A DNA stretch of 64,000 nt from Emmonsiellopsis sp. PD_33 (GCA_032988165.1 JANTQF010000026.1:62001-126000); one strand, 5' to 3'. Shown: positions 1 to 12,763, numbered from the stretch's first letter. Notes: a model not told the origin generated them from the sequence alone. Numbers and translations: made by a program.

Positions 1-3000
1 GAACCATCCGGGCGGATATTAAGACGACCGGTCATTGCAGGACAAGAGAGAAGATGATCGGGTGGTAAATATGGGGTGTTCGATCGGGTTGTCGAGGAAT
101 GTCAGAGAGCGAGAGTGGAAGTGGAAGTTGAGGTTGATTTAGACTCGGTTGTGGCTGGAGCTAAAAAGTCAGGAGCCGAGCAATCTAAATAATTGCACTT
201 CTTCAAATCTGCAAATCCACATCATGCTTTCAAATTCACCATGGCGAAGTTGTCTGATGCTCACCTTGGTTTAAGCCACGTGCTATGAGGCTATGATAGA
301 CAAATCTTCAAGAATATAGTTACTACTCTATGCTTCTCACTGCTGCCAATGGCCGATTTCCATCAACTTCTGCGGGATAATGCTGCACTTATGGGAAATA
401 CCACCATTCACTGGGTTCCTCCCAGTTTGTCCCCTCCATGCCCACATCGCCGATTGTCTTCTGGCATGACAGAACGAGAATGCGTGTAGCCGCAATGCAG
501 CCAGCACCCAAAGGCAGCCTGCCCGTCCCAAGTGTCATGCTGCGGAGAGCATAAGAGCGATTTCGGGCGAATTTCCATTTGAACGATTAGGCTTCCTGAT
601 TATTGCCTGGACAGTTCATGAGAGACACTGGGTGTCAACGACGATCCAATTGAAGGCACATTTACAGGCAATGAATGGGCTTTTGAGACGTTCGTTTGGC
701 GATGACCTGGAACGAAACCGCTATCCATAGTACCCATGCGAACGAAAAAGCGCTTCACGATTTTCTCCTTTCCCCAGCTAGCTCCGTGCATGGCTGCTTG
801 TCCGAAGACGAGTTCGCAAGTGCCTCGATCTATACTAGTAACTTCGAGGCATAATATCCTTATTGCCGACGAGAGGCACTTTTCTGGGTTTCTGGACAAA
901 AAGAGGGCGAAATAGGAACGATCCCAACGATGACGACGACGACGTATTCCATCAAAAAATAATCCTAGTCCCCTCTTCCTTTATCCCATCTTTGCTCCGC
1001 TTCCTGGGCGGAGGCTTTAGGGGAAGGACCAAAATCAAGGGTCATGAACATTTATGCCCAGCAATACACTTTCTACTACTGATCTCAGAAACCGACAAGG
1101 TGTCATGTTATTTATTCATACGGGGTGAGCCTAGTCAGGGACCCATTCATCGTTAATCTCGCATTGTCGTTCTCTCATCTGGGGTAATATTTGGCACATT
1201 CATCGACGCAATAAAACAACTCACCACTGCCGCTTACCTCCCAATGGTTTGGCTGTATGTATTTCAGACCCCGCGAAATGCCCCGCGAACACTGCATAAA
1301 GTCATGGATGCACCAACGGAAAAGCACCTGGGTAATACAGCACAGTCCCAACTAAAACCTGACCTTTATGAGGGTCCTTTCGCGCATGTGCTGGATCGGC
1401 CACCAATGGTGAGTGAGAGGGGTCTTGGATAATCGAATACAAGTAGCCGGAGGGATAAGAACGTTGGCGAGAAAAGCGGAGGGGGATCGGGAAAGGCAAG
1501 GAAGAAAAAGTGGGAGGGTTGCTGCCATGACGGAACGGAAACTTACCCCCTATTCCTACGAAAAAATCAAAAGAAAAATGAAAAGAAAGTTGGAAGAGGA
1601 AGAGAAACAACTTCACGGATTCACATACCATCCACTGTATATATTTATACCCAAGATCAGAACCACGCGAAAATGAAAGGACTCGATATCAAACCCCCCC
1701 CCCACCCCCATCACCCCCTATACTACCCGGTATTATGCATCAACGCACAGCACAGTTTACCCAACGGCCCTCACTAAACCCCCCCCCCCCCTGCAGCCTC
1801 CCGTTGTCCATTTATCTCAGACTCGAGCAATCCATACACATCAAGGGGTCTTCCTAACAACAAAAAACGCCTTGGTACGTAGCGAAATCACCATACATGT
1901 AACTACATTCCTGCTGTCATCTCACCCCCGCAGGGTCCTTGCCAGCTCAGCCATCCTTCATTCTAGGACTTACATGCACAATGTATCAAAATCTTGTACT
2001 ACTAACTTGAGGTTATTTTCTGTACCCAATTATATACCTAGTAGTACTTATCCGGGTTGTATGTAGCCAGTCAGCCTCAATGATAGAGAGAACAAAAGAA
2101 AGAAAAAATCCAGAAAACTGAAACTAGCCTATCTGTATTTGTCTTCCTCCAAAAGACCCTGAAATAAGAGGTAGTCAGTTAGTTACACCATGCATGTTTT
2201 ACTTCCTGGCTGGTAGTTCATTAACTACCCATCAATCTGCAGCCCTGAGCAGCGATTGATTGTTCCAGAAAACCAAAACACCTGGACACCCACCCACCAT
2301 GGTTAAGTTAGTAGGCAATTGATAGTAATAACAGTATTATTATTATTATACCTTTCCCCTCCTCACTTTGTATCTTTTCTCTTTTTCTTCTTTTTCTCTC
2401 TTATCATTCGCCAACTTTTGCATTGCTTCTCTCTCAACGTTCAAGCAGGGAGGGAACGCGGAACTAGACCAAGACTCACTTCATTTGCATCGCATCGTCT
2501 GTATTTTCTGACTGCAACCTAGCTAGCTCTTCAAGAAACGCCCATGGTGGTACATTACATACATACATGCGGGTCATATCTACATGCGCCCTGTTTGTCG
2601 AGGATAGGAGAGGGTACAGGCTCCTGTTGGCGCCTCGCGAGAAAAGAAAAAGAAAAAGAAAGAAATCAAGAAACAGAGACAGGCACAAGACAAACATGGG
2701 GGGAAAAAAAGAAACGGATGGTATATATACAGTACAAGGACAAAGCATCTAGAGTGGAGGGGTAAATGCAGAGGTAGAAACAAGACAAATAAGAGACATT
2801 TGAGAAAATATGGAAACAGGAAAAGGGCAACACATAGTAACACACATCCGTGATAGGAGGAAAGGGAGAAAATTGTACACCACAGCCAAGATACCTACCT
2901 ACCTAACCCAGCCCCCGTAACTAACTTTTTATACCGCTGTGGGAAGGAAAACACCTTGGAAAGAATTAACACCTTCCCTAGATATTAGTAGATGTAAAAA

Positions 3001-3100
3001 AAAAAAAAAATAGGAGCTCCACCGCCCCCAAAACTCCATAACCCATAGGAAAAAAATATTGTACCACGCCTAGTTTTATTGTTGTTTTTGGGAGGGAGGG
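1..3100. other. gene-free stretch
   Basis: I find no open frame here with recognisable protein character. The stretch has homopolymer C runs near 1685-1720 and 1778-1792, pyrimidine-rich sequence near 2340-2420, purine-rich sequence near 2638-2680 and an A run near 2998-3010. This resembles untranslated leader or trailer and promoter DNA. It may hold the 5' end or long UTR of a gene lying left of the window, but no exon could be supported. Confidence 0.5.
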
Positions 3101-5374
3101 TTAGGCAAGGTTCCCTGCCATGCCCATTAAGATAGCCTGGGCCGCAAGCTGGAGGGACCACAGCCCCACCTTTTTAAAGCGCCGTTTGCGCGCCTGTTCG
3201 TTGACCACGTCTTGTGCAAATGCTTCATATGTCTGCGGGGGCAAAATGTTAGTATCCGGGTGGGGTTTCGATCAGAAAAGGGGGCAAGGTTACCTCTGCA
3301 GATAAATCATCCATCAATCCGCTGTCATATATGGTCCAGCTACCGTCAAAGTCGCTGGCGCGCTTTACAAGCCGACATTGGATGGGGATGAATGTGCGTC
3401 TGGAGTTGATATATGCGACGATTGGTCGGATGAGGGCGTTGTTGATATAGGAGAGATCTCGTGTGAAGAGGGGCACGACGGCCTTGACGTTGTTAAGATG
3501 GATTCGGAGATCGGTGACGACAAATCGCTTATCGTCGTCTGTTGCTGGAGCTTCCTCGCCTCCGTCTTGGGAAGCCTGGTATCCTCCATTCGGCTGGTAG
3601 CGGTTCGAAGTAACGGCTGTCTCGAGGCGGTCATAAAAGTCTGACATCACTTTCGCTATGCTCTCGTCATTATCAGCTGGGAACATGATATCCGCTACAA
3701 TATCGACGTTCCCCTCATAGATCCATGAAAATGGGCCTTCCACGCCTCGGTTTAGGTGGTCGATATTAAGCCCGTCAACTCGGATTCGACTATGTTTCTT
3801 CCACGGGCTTGCTTCCCCGTCTTCCCTTCCGTCGCTCAATTGCGCTCCGGTATAACTGTGAATTTGGCGAGGGTGAATTGTAAACAATGAATTATCAAAG
3901 GAGCCAGACATCGTATTGGCAGACATGAAATCGTAAAAGAGCCACTGTCGTCTGAGTTGCGGCAGGTCGCATGAAAATATGCTAACTGAGAACGGGCGGA
4001 AATTATCTGGTTGGTAGACCGTGACGAGAAGATCTTGCATCTTAAACGAATCAATCTCAAAGTCGCCGGGGTTATGTTCGACGCGGTAGGATTTTGGATC
4101 GCCATACTCCTCCGGCCAGAACACTTGGGTCCTGTCGACCACACCCCTAATCCCCATCACCTCGACATCTCGCAAAAGACCCTTGCCATTAAACCATTTG
4201 GTAAAAGACAAGGTAACATTGACAGTGTTGATCGACAAATCAAACTGCGTGTAGTTTGTGTCTTCTTCTTCCTCGCCATCGCGCGAGAGTATGCCGGCTT
4301 CTTTTGATTTATCCCTCAATGCCGCAGCCGCCGCTGTTTCGGCCGCTGTTTTGGAAGAACCTTTGCTCACGTTCCCCTTACCCTGGCCGGGCCGTCTGGA
4401 AACGAAAACATTCTTGAACGTAATAACGCCGTCTCCCCATTTTGGTACAATAGCCGACTCGAAAACAACCTGTACACCGGAAGATTTGGTTAGGTAATTG
4501 CCTACCCATCTCGCCAGAGTTTCTGAACCGTCTGTCAGCATCTATACACGAGTATCCCAGGCGACCATAACTAACCTTGAGCAAACACGGTATTAATAGC
4601 CAATATCAACAACGAGAAGAAAGTAGTCGTCCCAAGAATAACCCATAGAACATGACCAAGGAGAATCCAAGAAAAGAACGCCCCTATATCATCTACATTG
4701 AAGGGTCGGATACTTCGTATAGAGAACCACTTAAATCGCACTTTTAGTCGTGACCAGAACCCCGTTGCGGCAGCCAGTAATTCCTCCCGCGTTGGCCGCT
4801 GAGGCAATCGATCCATGAGAGGCTTTCCATTGCTGGATCTAGCAGTGCTTTCAGCGGCATCACTTCTTGGGTGTGGCGATGATAGCTCAGCCTCCGACTT
4901 CCCTCTCGCGGACGGCCGATTAGAGATGTCCGTTTCTTCCGCTGGCTGCCTGGCCGGTCGTATATTATCATCCTTCGAGCGCGAGGTATGAACATTCCGT
5001 CTCCAAGCGCCCCTTGCTAGAGCCTCCAGCCTCCGCCTATCCACACATCCGGGCCCAGAATGACAAATTATCTTTTCCGAGGAAGAAATCGCACAGGATG
5101 CTCCGGATTCCACAGCATTAGAGGTAGGCGAGGATCCGAGGACCAGAAACCCGCCCGACGCGAAACGGCGGGTGATCTGCTTTGCATTTTTTGGCGAGGA
5201 ATAAGAGAAGAAGCTCCGAGTCCAATTTCTCCTAAACAGGCCATGGACTGCGTCGGACGGGTTCACAGTCTCGAGAAAAGCGAAGGGCGAGGGAGGGTGA
5301 GGGTGTAAGCGGAGGAGGGGGTGTGTTCGGTTCCATAAGTCCGCGCACAATCGTCGTCCTAGATGTCCGGACAT
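3101..5374 (-). CDS. mdm31: mitochondrial inner-membrane protein Mdm31
   Basis: Spliced from 5374-4576, 4531-3294 and 3232-3101 to 722 aa. The introns are 44 and 61 nt, and the phases close. Mdm31-family proteins span the mitochondrial inner membrane and are needed for mitochondrial shape, mtDNA inheritance and phospholipid balance. The Arg/Ser-rich N terminus (MSGHLGRRLC onward) looks like a matrix presequence. One hydrophobic segment lies near residues 233-260 (FFSWILLGHVLWVILG) and another at the extreme C terminus (QLAAQAILMGMAGNLA). The conserved intermembrane-space domain lies between them, starting ETLARWVGNYLTKSSG. The first intron is assigned to an AG that restores the ETLARW junction. 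Further in-frame Met codons lie upstream of 5374, but the chosen start gives the best targeting peptide. Divergent from pno1, sharing a 327-bp promoter. Confidence 0.9.
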
Positions 5375-5701
5375 AGTTTTCGTCTCATCCTGGAGCCCAC
5401 TCGAGAACCAAGGAGGGGGCTGGGAGCGTGAGGGCGGGTGGCAGAGAGGTCGGCGGCGGTTTTGTTGACGGGCAGGATAAAATTCCCTGGGACCGGCAGC
5501 CATGAAATCATGGCTGGCGGTGTTTGTCTGGTTTGCAGCCGCTTTTCCCACACTTTTTTTGCCCAGGCCAAACCACCGCCAACGAGCATCGCAGCCCGCA
5601 GAGATTTATACCCCCGCCATCTGCGTCGATTCTGCCTCCTGCGGCCCCTATATATACCGGATCTAGCATTGCTTGGATATCACGGGGAACTTGTTGCAAA
5701 A

Positions 5702-6632
5702 ATGCCCGCCCCGACAGCCCGCGTCAGGGACCCGGAGGAGATCGCAGACGCCCAAAGCGCTGTGGCCCAAAATGCCCCTCAGTGTATGCACTCCCTCGTT
5801 CATAAATGCATATCGTATATCACTACGGGACACGAGTATACTAACAGCCACCAGACGAAGAGGACATCCTCATCGACACCAACGCCGCACCCCCAACCGA
5901 ACCCCTCCCCTCCGCCCCTCAACCCCAGCAGCAAGCAGAAGCCGACTCGGAAATGCAAATCGACGAAGAGGGCCGTCCAGTCTTCACCCCCGCCACCCCC
6001 TCTGAAAGCGCCTACCGCGTCGAAACACGCAAAGTACCCGTGCCCCCGCACCGCATGACCCCGCTGAAAGCCACCTGGCCGAAAATCTACCCGCCGCTCG
6101 TCGAGCACCTGAAACTCCAGGTGCGGATGAACATCAAGACCCGCTCCGTCGAGCTGCGGTCATCCAAGCACACGACCGACACGGGTGCGCTGCAAAAGGG
6201 CGAGGACTTCGTCAAGGCCTTCACGCTCGGGTTTGATGTTGACGATGCGATTGCGCTGTTGCGGTTGGACGATTTGTACATTGAGACGTTTGAGATTAAG
6301 GATGTGAAGACGCTGAATGGGGAGCATTTGGGGCGCGCGATTGGGCGGATTGCGGGCAAGGATGGCAAGACCAAGTTTGCGATTGAGAATGCGAGTCGGA
6401 CGAGAGTCGTGTTGGCGGATCAGAAGATTCATATTCTGGGCGGGTTTCAGAATATTCATATTGCTAGGGAGGCGATTGTTAGTTTGATTTTGGGAAGTCC
6501 TCCGGTAAGTTCTTACTTTTTATTCTATGGTTCGATTGCTGTGTGGGTGAATGCGTACTGATAATGAGGGTATAGGGCAAGGTTTATGGGAACTTACGCA
6601 CCGTGGCGTCACGGATGAAGGAACGGTTTTGA
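5702..6632 (+). CDS. pno1: Pno1/Dim2, KH-domain factor for 18S rRNA processing
   Basis: Exons 5702-5783, 5855-6504 and 6576-6632 give 262 aa. Pno1 (Dim2/Rrp20) is a nucleolar KH protein that recruits the Dim1 methyltransferase and works with Nob1 in 40S maturation. The N-terminal third is acidic and variable. It is followed by the conserved segment MTPLKATWPKIYPPLVEHLK and the C-terminal KH region with HLGRAIGRIAGKDGKTKFAI. The short last exon encodes the family's C-terminal GNLRTVASRMKERF. All three introns boundaries follow GT-AG. Length matches yeast Pno1 (274 aa). Divergent from mdm31. Confidence 0.93.
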
Positions 6633-6907
6633 AAGGGCTCCTCGAACGATACCTCCACTGGCATAGCAAAGGCGTTTTGGATTTATTTTTTGTGTTTTTC
6701 GTTTATGATTTAAACGGCGCATAATTACGGATAGATGGGAAATAGGATGTGACTGCGACTGCGGCTCTTGCGGTGAAATCAAAGAAGAAAAGAGTCAGAG
6801 CACAGTAAAAAGTTTATGGGACTGCTTGATTATCATGAACTAATATCGGAACCGCAATGAAATTTGCTTGGAAAGCATCAACAAAAACAAGAACAGAAAC
6901 AAACGCT

Positions 6908-7767
6908 CTAATCCCGCTTCAACGGGGTGTAAATCTCCTGTATCCCATCCGCCGTAATCACCATCGTCTGCAGCCCATCACCGACCTCAATATGTCTCTC
7001 CACCGCACTCGTAAACGCATCGCGCACCAGCTGCAGCGCAACCTCCTTAGACTGCGGCTGCGGCGCCCTCGCCTGCTTATCAGGATCATTCCCCTCTCCC
7101 GCACTAGGAACGTACTGGTTCTTGTAGTTGACCTGGTTATCCAAGAACGGCATAATCAAACTCGACGCGGCACCGGCAGCCCGACAATACTCCCGCTCAT
7201 ACGACCCCACAGGATCATAACTGTACAGCGCACCCTTCCCATCCTCATCTATGCCGCCCAGGATCGCATGGACGTAGTATGGGAAGAAGCGTTTCGAGTA
7301 GAGAATGGTGGAGAGGCGTTGTGCGCAGGCCTTGACGGACATGGGCTTGCCGTGTTTGTATTTGTACATTTTGACGATGGAGTCTAGACGCTCCTTGAGG
7401 GCGCGGCCGTCTGCTGCGAAGCCGACGACGGAGAGGACGAGATGGCCGCCCTCGCCGCCCTCCTCGTCTTCACCGACTTTGTAGATCTTGGGGGCGTAGC
7501 GGGTGTTGATGTTGTAGCCAGAGACGGAGCGGGTGTCGCCGGCCAGAATGGCGTAGTCGTCGCCTGCGATGCCTAGCGTTGAGCCGCCGTTGTCGGTGTA
7601 TCTAGAGGGGTGTTAGTATTTGTATATATTGATAGCTATTGGTAGCTATGGGGGAAGTATACGCACGGGTAGAAGCCATGCTGCTTGGCTCCGGCGGTGG
7701 TTTGCTCAGAGAAAGAGTAGCCTATGGTTTCGGCGTGGGCAGAGGGATGGTTGAGGAGGGAGGTCAT
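6908..7767 (-). CDS. pre7: 20S proteasome subunit beta6 (Pre7)
   Basis: Exons 7767-7667 and 7601-6908 give 264 aa; the intron is 65 nt. It is a non-catalytic beta-ring subunit of the 20S core particle. It is recognised by YTDNGGSTLGIAGDDYAILAG after a propeptide of about 30 residues, YSKRFFPYYVHAILGGIDED in the centre and the C-terminal VRDAFTSAVERHIEVGDGLQ. The start ATG at 7767 gives MTSLLNHPSAHAET, normal for a beta6 propeptide. As expected for beta6, the mature N terminus does not start with the catalytic Thr. The gene is divergent from the SAP30BP-like gene (356 bp apart) and lies about 1.9 kb from the beta7 gene. Confidence 0.94.
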
Positions 7768-8123
7768 GGTGGCGGAGAGACGGGAGATCGAGGCGTAGCA
7801 GGTGTAGGATAGCTCAGCAAGGGGGATACAGAGCAGAGACGGGGTGCAGAGGATTCAATGTGGTGCAGAGCAGCTTGGTGTCGTTGATATTCTTCATTCT
7901 TCTTGCTTCTTGTTGTCGTCAGAGCTCAAGGCGATTAGCTAAGCAGGTTGACGCGCGCGGTTGGTGCCTCGCTTATGTAATCCCGCGTGTGTTGGAGCTG
8001 GATTAGCCGAGCGCTTATCTGGTGTCGGGTGGATTGACGAAAGGATAGAAAGCAGCAACTCAACTTTAAACAAAAAATACACTCTTCCGCTACTTGGGTT
8101 GTTTATTTAGCTGTGCGGGCAAT

Positions 8124-9122
8124 ATGCTCGGTCTCGCAGCGTACAGCAGCAGCAGCGAAGACGAAGACCAGCCATCGCGCCCTGCCAACGCCCAGCAGCC
8201 AAAGGTGCGCTTCCCTTCGCTCTATGTACTGCACAGTCCTGACTGACATTCTACGTGCAGCAACCAGAGTCCTCTCTGCAGAATACGCCAGTTCTGCCAG
8301 CAGGTAGGCCCTGTCACTGGTCTATTTCTCCCCTCGCAATTGCTGACCATCCATGCAGACGGCGCTGGCCCCGACCAACCCCCGCAACCCGCCATTGAAG
8401 ACCCCAATAAGCCTCTCGTCGGCCCCTTCCAGCCCTCCCAACACCCGTCTCCCGCCAATGATACTCCCTCTACATCACGGAAATCCTCTCCCTTCTCGTC
8501 CAACCGGACGCTAATCCACGACATGACCCTCCCTCCCATCCCCAACCTCGACATCCCCCCTTCCCCCCCCGGCTCCCCCAACCCAGCCGCGAACCAGAAA
8601 TTCGCCCATTTCCTCTCCCTAAAGCGCCAAGGTGTCCACTTCAACGAGAAACTCGCCAGCTCCTCGTCGCTACGGAACCCAGGCCTCCTATCCAAACTGA
8701 TGGAACACGCGGGCATCGATGAGCAGGTGCAATATGCCACCTCCCTCCCCGCAGATCTCTGGGACACATCCACCCTCCCGCCGTGGGGCTACAAGGAAGA
8801 ACTACAAAAGAGCCAGCAGGATATCCGGCGCAAGATCGAGGAGAAGAAAGCATCCACGCCTAGAGAAGCGATTGACTTTGTGTCTGGCGGGGCGTCGGGA
8901 GAGTCGAGTCGAGGAGGCACCCCGGCAAGCGGCAAGGGGAAACTCAGCGCTGCTGAGCGGGTAATGGCGGGGCTGAGCCGCGAGAGGACGAGCTCGCCGA
9001 TGAATCCTGAGCGCGGGGGCCGGGCGAGTTTAGAGCGGCGGCCTAGGGGCGGCGATTTGAGCCAGAAAAGACAGAGGTCGAGGTCACCGCCGCCAAGGAG
9101 GAAAAGGTCACGGTCTCGATGA
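8124..9122 (+). CDS. HCNGP/SAP30BP-like nuclear protein
   Basis: Exons 8124-8204, 8261-8303 and 8359-9122 give 295 aa. It starts MLGLAAYSSSSEDED, the acidic opening typical of the family. The conserved HCNGP core runs from the PPSPPGSPNPAANQKFAHFL segment through LSLKRQGVHFNEKLASSSSL, LLSKLMEHAGIDEQVQYATS, LPADLWDTSTLPPWGYKEEL and IEEKKASTPREAIDFVSG. The C terminus is rich in Arg-Ser and ends SPPPRRKRSRSR, as in RS-domain splicing factors. Animal SAP30BP is known as a transcriptional co-regulator and splicing cofactor. The role here is inferred from the family, with a nuclear location suggested by the basic RS tail. Exon 2 is only 43 nt. Confidence 0.82.
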
Positions 9123-9631
9123 TGTGGTGGGATAGTTGTTTTTGTTTTCCGTGCGCTTTATTGATTTAGCGGTCATTGATGGATTTGGGATATACTACTA
9201 TTTACGGCGCTATAGATTGGAGTTAGATGCAAATGGAATTTGGATTAAATCGTGCAGTATATTATTTGTCTAATAAGGAGCAGGAACTGTGAACTCCTGA
9301 AATGTACAACATTATCATTTGAATAACTTTCCAGACGTAATCCAATATTTAGTTGTGGCTGGTGGATTTAGACGCGCCGAGCTCCAAATAAGCGCGGCTG
9401 CTGACTTAGCGTGACCGACGCAAGCTTGTTGACTGATTGCTTCAAACAACAAGAAGAAGAAGATACATATCCAGCACCTCTGCGCTTGAACCAGCTCTGA
9501 TTCTGCTCATTCTCCTCACGACGACGACGACGACGAACAGCAGCTCGTAGCCTGCTTTATATCCGTTCCCGCGCGTTCTCTCGTTCCCCGTCCCAACCAC
9601 CTCCGTCCACCCGCCTCAACCTCCACCCAGC

Positions 9632-10599
9632 ATGAACCACTTCCCTCAAGCCTGGGGACGAGTTAGTCCTCCGTCCCACTGCTCCATGGCCCTTTATGAA
9701 GGCATACGATGAAGCTGACTCTGTGAAATGTAACAGCCCAGGAATGATGTTTACGGCGCCTACGACCATTCCTACCTCCAGACCTCCGCTCCTCAGTCTC
9801 ACACGCAGTCGCCAATAGTGACGGGAACGTCCGTCGTGGCTGTCAAGTTCAACGGCGGCGTGGTGATTGCTGCAGATAATCTAGGTATGAATATATTATC
9901 CTACCTTTAACTCTTTAAATTTCACCACACCCCCCATCCGTGGTTGTCAAATACTAGTACTATCCCAAAACACCAACTAACAACCTCGTAGCATCCTACG
10001 GCTCCCTCGCCCGCTTCACAGACATCAAACGCCTGCGCCCCTTCGACAACACCTCCATCCTCGGTTTCGGCGGCGACGTCTCAGACATGCAATACATCGA
10101 CCGTCTTCTAAACTCGCTGGACATCGAAGAGAACTACTCCACCTACGGCGAGCACACGCTCAACGCCAAGAACCTCCACACCTACCTCTCCAAGGTCATG
10201 TACAAGCGGCGCTCAGACTTCAACCCGCTGTGGAACAACATCCTCGTTGCCGGGCTGGACGGCGAGGCGCAGCCGTTCCTCAGCAGCGTCGATTTGCTGG
10301 GGAATACCTATTCGGCACCGCACTTGGCGACTGGCTTCGGGGCGCATTTGGCCGTGCCGATTCTGCGTAGATTGTTCCCGGAGGAGGAGTCGGTGGAGAA
10401 TGTGACGAGGGAGGCGGCCGTGGAGGGACTGAAGCAGTGTATGAAGGTGCTGTTTTATCGGGATGCGAGGAGTATGGATAAGTATTCGATAGCGGTGGTG
10501 ACGGGGGATGGGGTGGAGTTGAAGGAGGATGAGAAGCTGGAAGCGCAGAGTTGGGCGTTTGCGGAGGGGATTAGAGGGTACGGTGCGCAGGTGAACTAA
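9632..10599 (+). CDS. pre4: 20S proteasome subunit beta7 (Pre4)
   Basis: Exons 9632-9661 (30 nt), 9737-9884 and 9992-10599 give 261 aa. Beta7 is a non-catalytic beta-ring subunit whose C-terminal tail clamps the two half-proteasomes together in yeast. Evidence: the propeptide junction [20 protein letters not shown], the strand [20 protein letters not shown] rebuilt across the second intron, and [19 protein letters not shown]. The C terminus carries the extended tail after [20 protein letters not shown]. The first coding exon encodes only [10 protein letters not shown], so a single-frame scan starts the protein too late. Confidence 0.94.
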
Positions 10600-10847
10600 A
10601 TGACTAAGGGATGGAGCAGAGGGTCGCTGTGACTGGGGGGTTTTCTTAGTGCGTTGAATTGAATGAAGGGATTGTCTTATTTCATAGATGTGTTTGCCTG
10701 TGTGTATGTAAACACAATCAACTATTCTCCCAGGAAGTATTACTTTTATCATCCGTGATATATCTACAAGCACTTAGCCCTCCCCAAGTAACTATCCGGC
10801 GCCAACGCATCAATAACGTTCGTATCAATATATTCATTCTTCTACAT

Positions 10848-11856
10848 CTACAACTTCGCAGCCCGGTTGAGGAAAACAACCTTATTCTCACACGTCCCCA
10901 CGCCCTCCAGCGAAACCTGCACCTTATCCCCATTCTTCAGCCACAGCGGCGGCGTCCGTCCCATCCCAACTCCTTGCGGCCTATAAACCAAACATCAGCA
11001 CAACCAACCAAAACAAAAGCAAAAAAAAAAACAAGAAAAGAGGTAAATATGTATACTCACGTCCCCGTAAAAATAACATCCCCAGGCACCAACGTAGTCC
11101 CCCTGGACAAAAACGCCACCGTCCTCCTCACCCCAAAGATCATATCCTCCGTCGAGCTCCTCTGCACCACCTCCCCATTCAGCCTCGTCTCAATCGCCAG
11201 TTTCCCTGCATCCCCCAGCAGCTCCGTCGAGACAATCCCCGGCCCAAACGGCGCCCAGCCATCAAACCCCTTCCCAAGCCCCCACTGGCCCGCGCCGCGC
11301 TTCAGCTGCCACTCGCGGTGCGACACATCATTCCCCACCGCGTAGCCGAGCACGTACTCCAGCGCGTCGGCCTCGGAGACGTCGCGCGCCTCCTTGCCGA
11401 TGACGATGACGAGCTCGCATTCGTAGTCGACGCCGTCTGCTTCCTGGGCGATGGGCGGGATGGGGATGGGGTCGGTGGGCCCGCCGATGGCGGTGGGCGG
11501 TTTGAAGAAGAGGACGGGGTAGGTTGGGATGGGCAGGTTGGATTCAGCGGCGTGCTGGGCGTAGTTGAGGCCGAGGCAGCGGACGGTTTTGAGATCGGTG
11601 CGCGAGAGGGGGCTGAGGAGGCGCGAGATGGGCAGGGTGTGCGCGGTTAGGGCGTGGGTGCCGAAGATGTCGCCGGTGATGAGGCGGGCGTGGGTGGATT
11701 TGGAGATGTCGGTGGTGCCGGGGGGGAGGATGGCGTCGCCGTAGTAGGTGCGGCCGTCTTTGGCGAGGAAGCGGATGAGGCGCTGGGTTGGGTTAGTTGG
11801 TATAGGGGGTATAGGGGGGGGGTATGGAGGGGCGAACATACTGTGAAGGCGGGCAT
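10848..11856 (-). CDS. fumarylacetoacetate hydrolase-family protein
   Basis: Exons 11856-11842 (15 nt, MPAFT), 11782-11061 and 10980-10848 give 289 aa. The fold is that of FAHD1-type enzymes: acylpyruvate hydrolases or oxaloacetate decarboxylases of mitochondrion or cytosol, and related isomerases. Visible features: an N-terminal RLIRFLAKDGRTYYGDAI, the active-site strand RCLGLNYAQHAAESNLPIP, the metal-binding region VDYECELVIVIGKEARDVSE, GYAVGNDVSHREWQLKRGAG and the late VPGDVIFTGTPQGVGMGRTP. The last motif is rebuilt across the second intron. The true substrate cannot be told from sequence. Divergent from sdh6 over 524 bp. Confidence 0.88.
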
Positions 11857-12380
11857 TTTGCTTGCTTCTTTTTTATGCCGAAGCTGGAGAAGCTGTGGAT
11901 ATATATAACTACTAGTAGACAGTGGTTAATATATTCCGTAAAGTAAATAGATTCCAGAGGCTATATCAATGCTGAGAGATAGAAGTCGGCGTGTTGCAAT
12001 AAATATTCAAATCTTCAGTCCAGCAGAATGGAATTTAACCGAAGCTCCCCATAAATAAATACTTCGGCAACCACTCTTTGATTTATATAGTTCTTTATTA
12101 CACCTATCACCACCTCCCCTATTCCCCTTTGTTCTCTCCCTCGTACTCCGCAGCTCGGCCGGGAATATTTATCTCCCAGCTGTCGGCAAAGTGGATAGCG
12201 AGGCTAAATATTTATCCAAGCTGATTTTCCCACCCATCACAGCCCGCGCCGTCTGCCGCTGCTCGGAAGAACTCCAAAGCCACCGCCGCGACAGAACCCG
12301 AAGAGACACAGTGCTTTATTAACCTGAATACTTGTTGCTACGGGACCGCATATTTGGCCACGGCTAAGCACGTCGGCACG
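11857..12380. promoter_or_regulatory. shared divergent promoter region, FAH-family gene and sdh6
   Basis: Stretch between two divergent start codons. It is AT-rich next to the hydrolase gene and GC-richer next to sdh6. I see no further open frame or RNA gene. Confidence 0.35.
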
Positions 12381-12763
12381 ATGCGGCTGTCGGGGCTGCA
12401 GCGCGAGGTTCTGTCGCTGTACAGGACTGCTCTGCGCGAGATCAGGAAGAAGCCGGCGGTATGTTTCCTCGCCGCTTATTTACCATGATAAGGCTAATCG
12501 AGTCAATCCCATGCCTAGGAATCCCAGGAGAACTTCAAACAATTCGCCCGGTGCGTAATAACCATCCAGCCTCTTCCGTATCCCCGTGTCCATACCCATT
12601 CCATTCCAACCCCGGCTAACATGCCTTTGGTTACAGACAAGAGTTCCGGAAAAATCTCAGCATCAGCAAAAAGGACTTCTCGGCCATCGAGTACCTGCTG
12701 CGCAAGGGCCGGCGCCAGATCGAAATGTATGCGTCGCCGGGAATCAGGAATATTGTTCGGTGA
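12381..12763 (+). CDS. sdh6: LYR-motif succinate dehydrogenase assembly factor 1 (Sdh6/SDHAF1)
   Basis: Small split gene: exons 12381-12458, 12519-12550 and 12637-12763 give 78 aa. SDHAF1 family members help insert iron-sulfur clusters into the Sdh2 subunit of complex II in the mitochondrial matrix. The protein opens MRLSGLQREVLSLYRTALRE with the LYR motif at residues 13-15. It continues QENFKQFARQEFRKNLSISK and ends with the basic RKGRRQIEMYASPGIRNIVR, in which the GRRQ(I/L)-type element is typical. The gene is too short and too interrupted to appear as one open frame. Both introns are canonical GT-AG with phases that close. Confidence 0.9.

Noticed and set aside
1..3100. Many short open frames on both strands
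   Set aside because: None shows a domain, codon bias or matched splice sites, and many run through homopolymer tracts.
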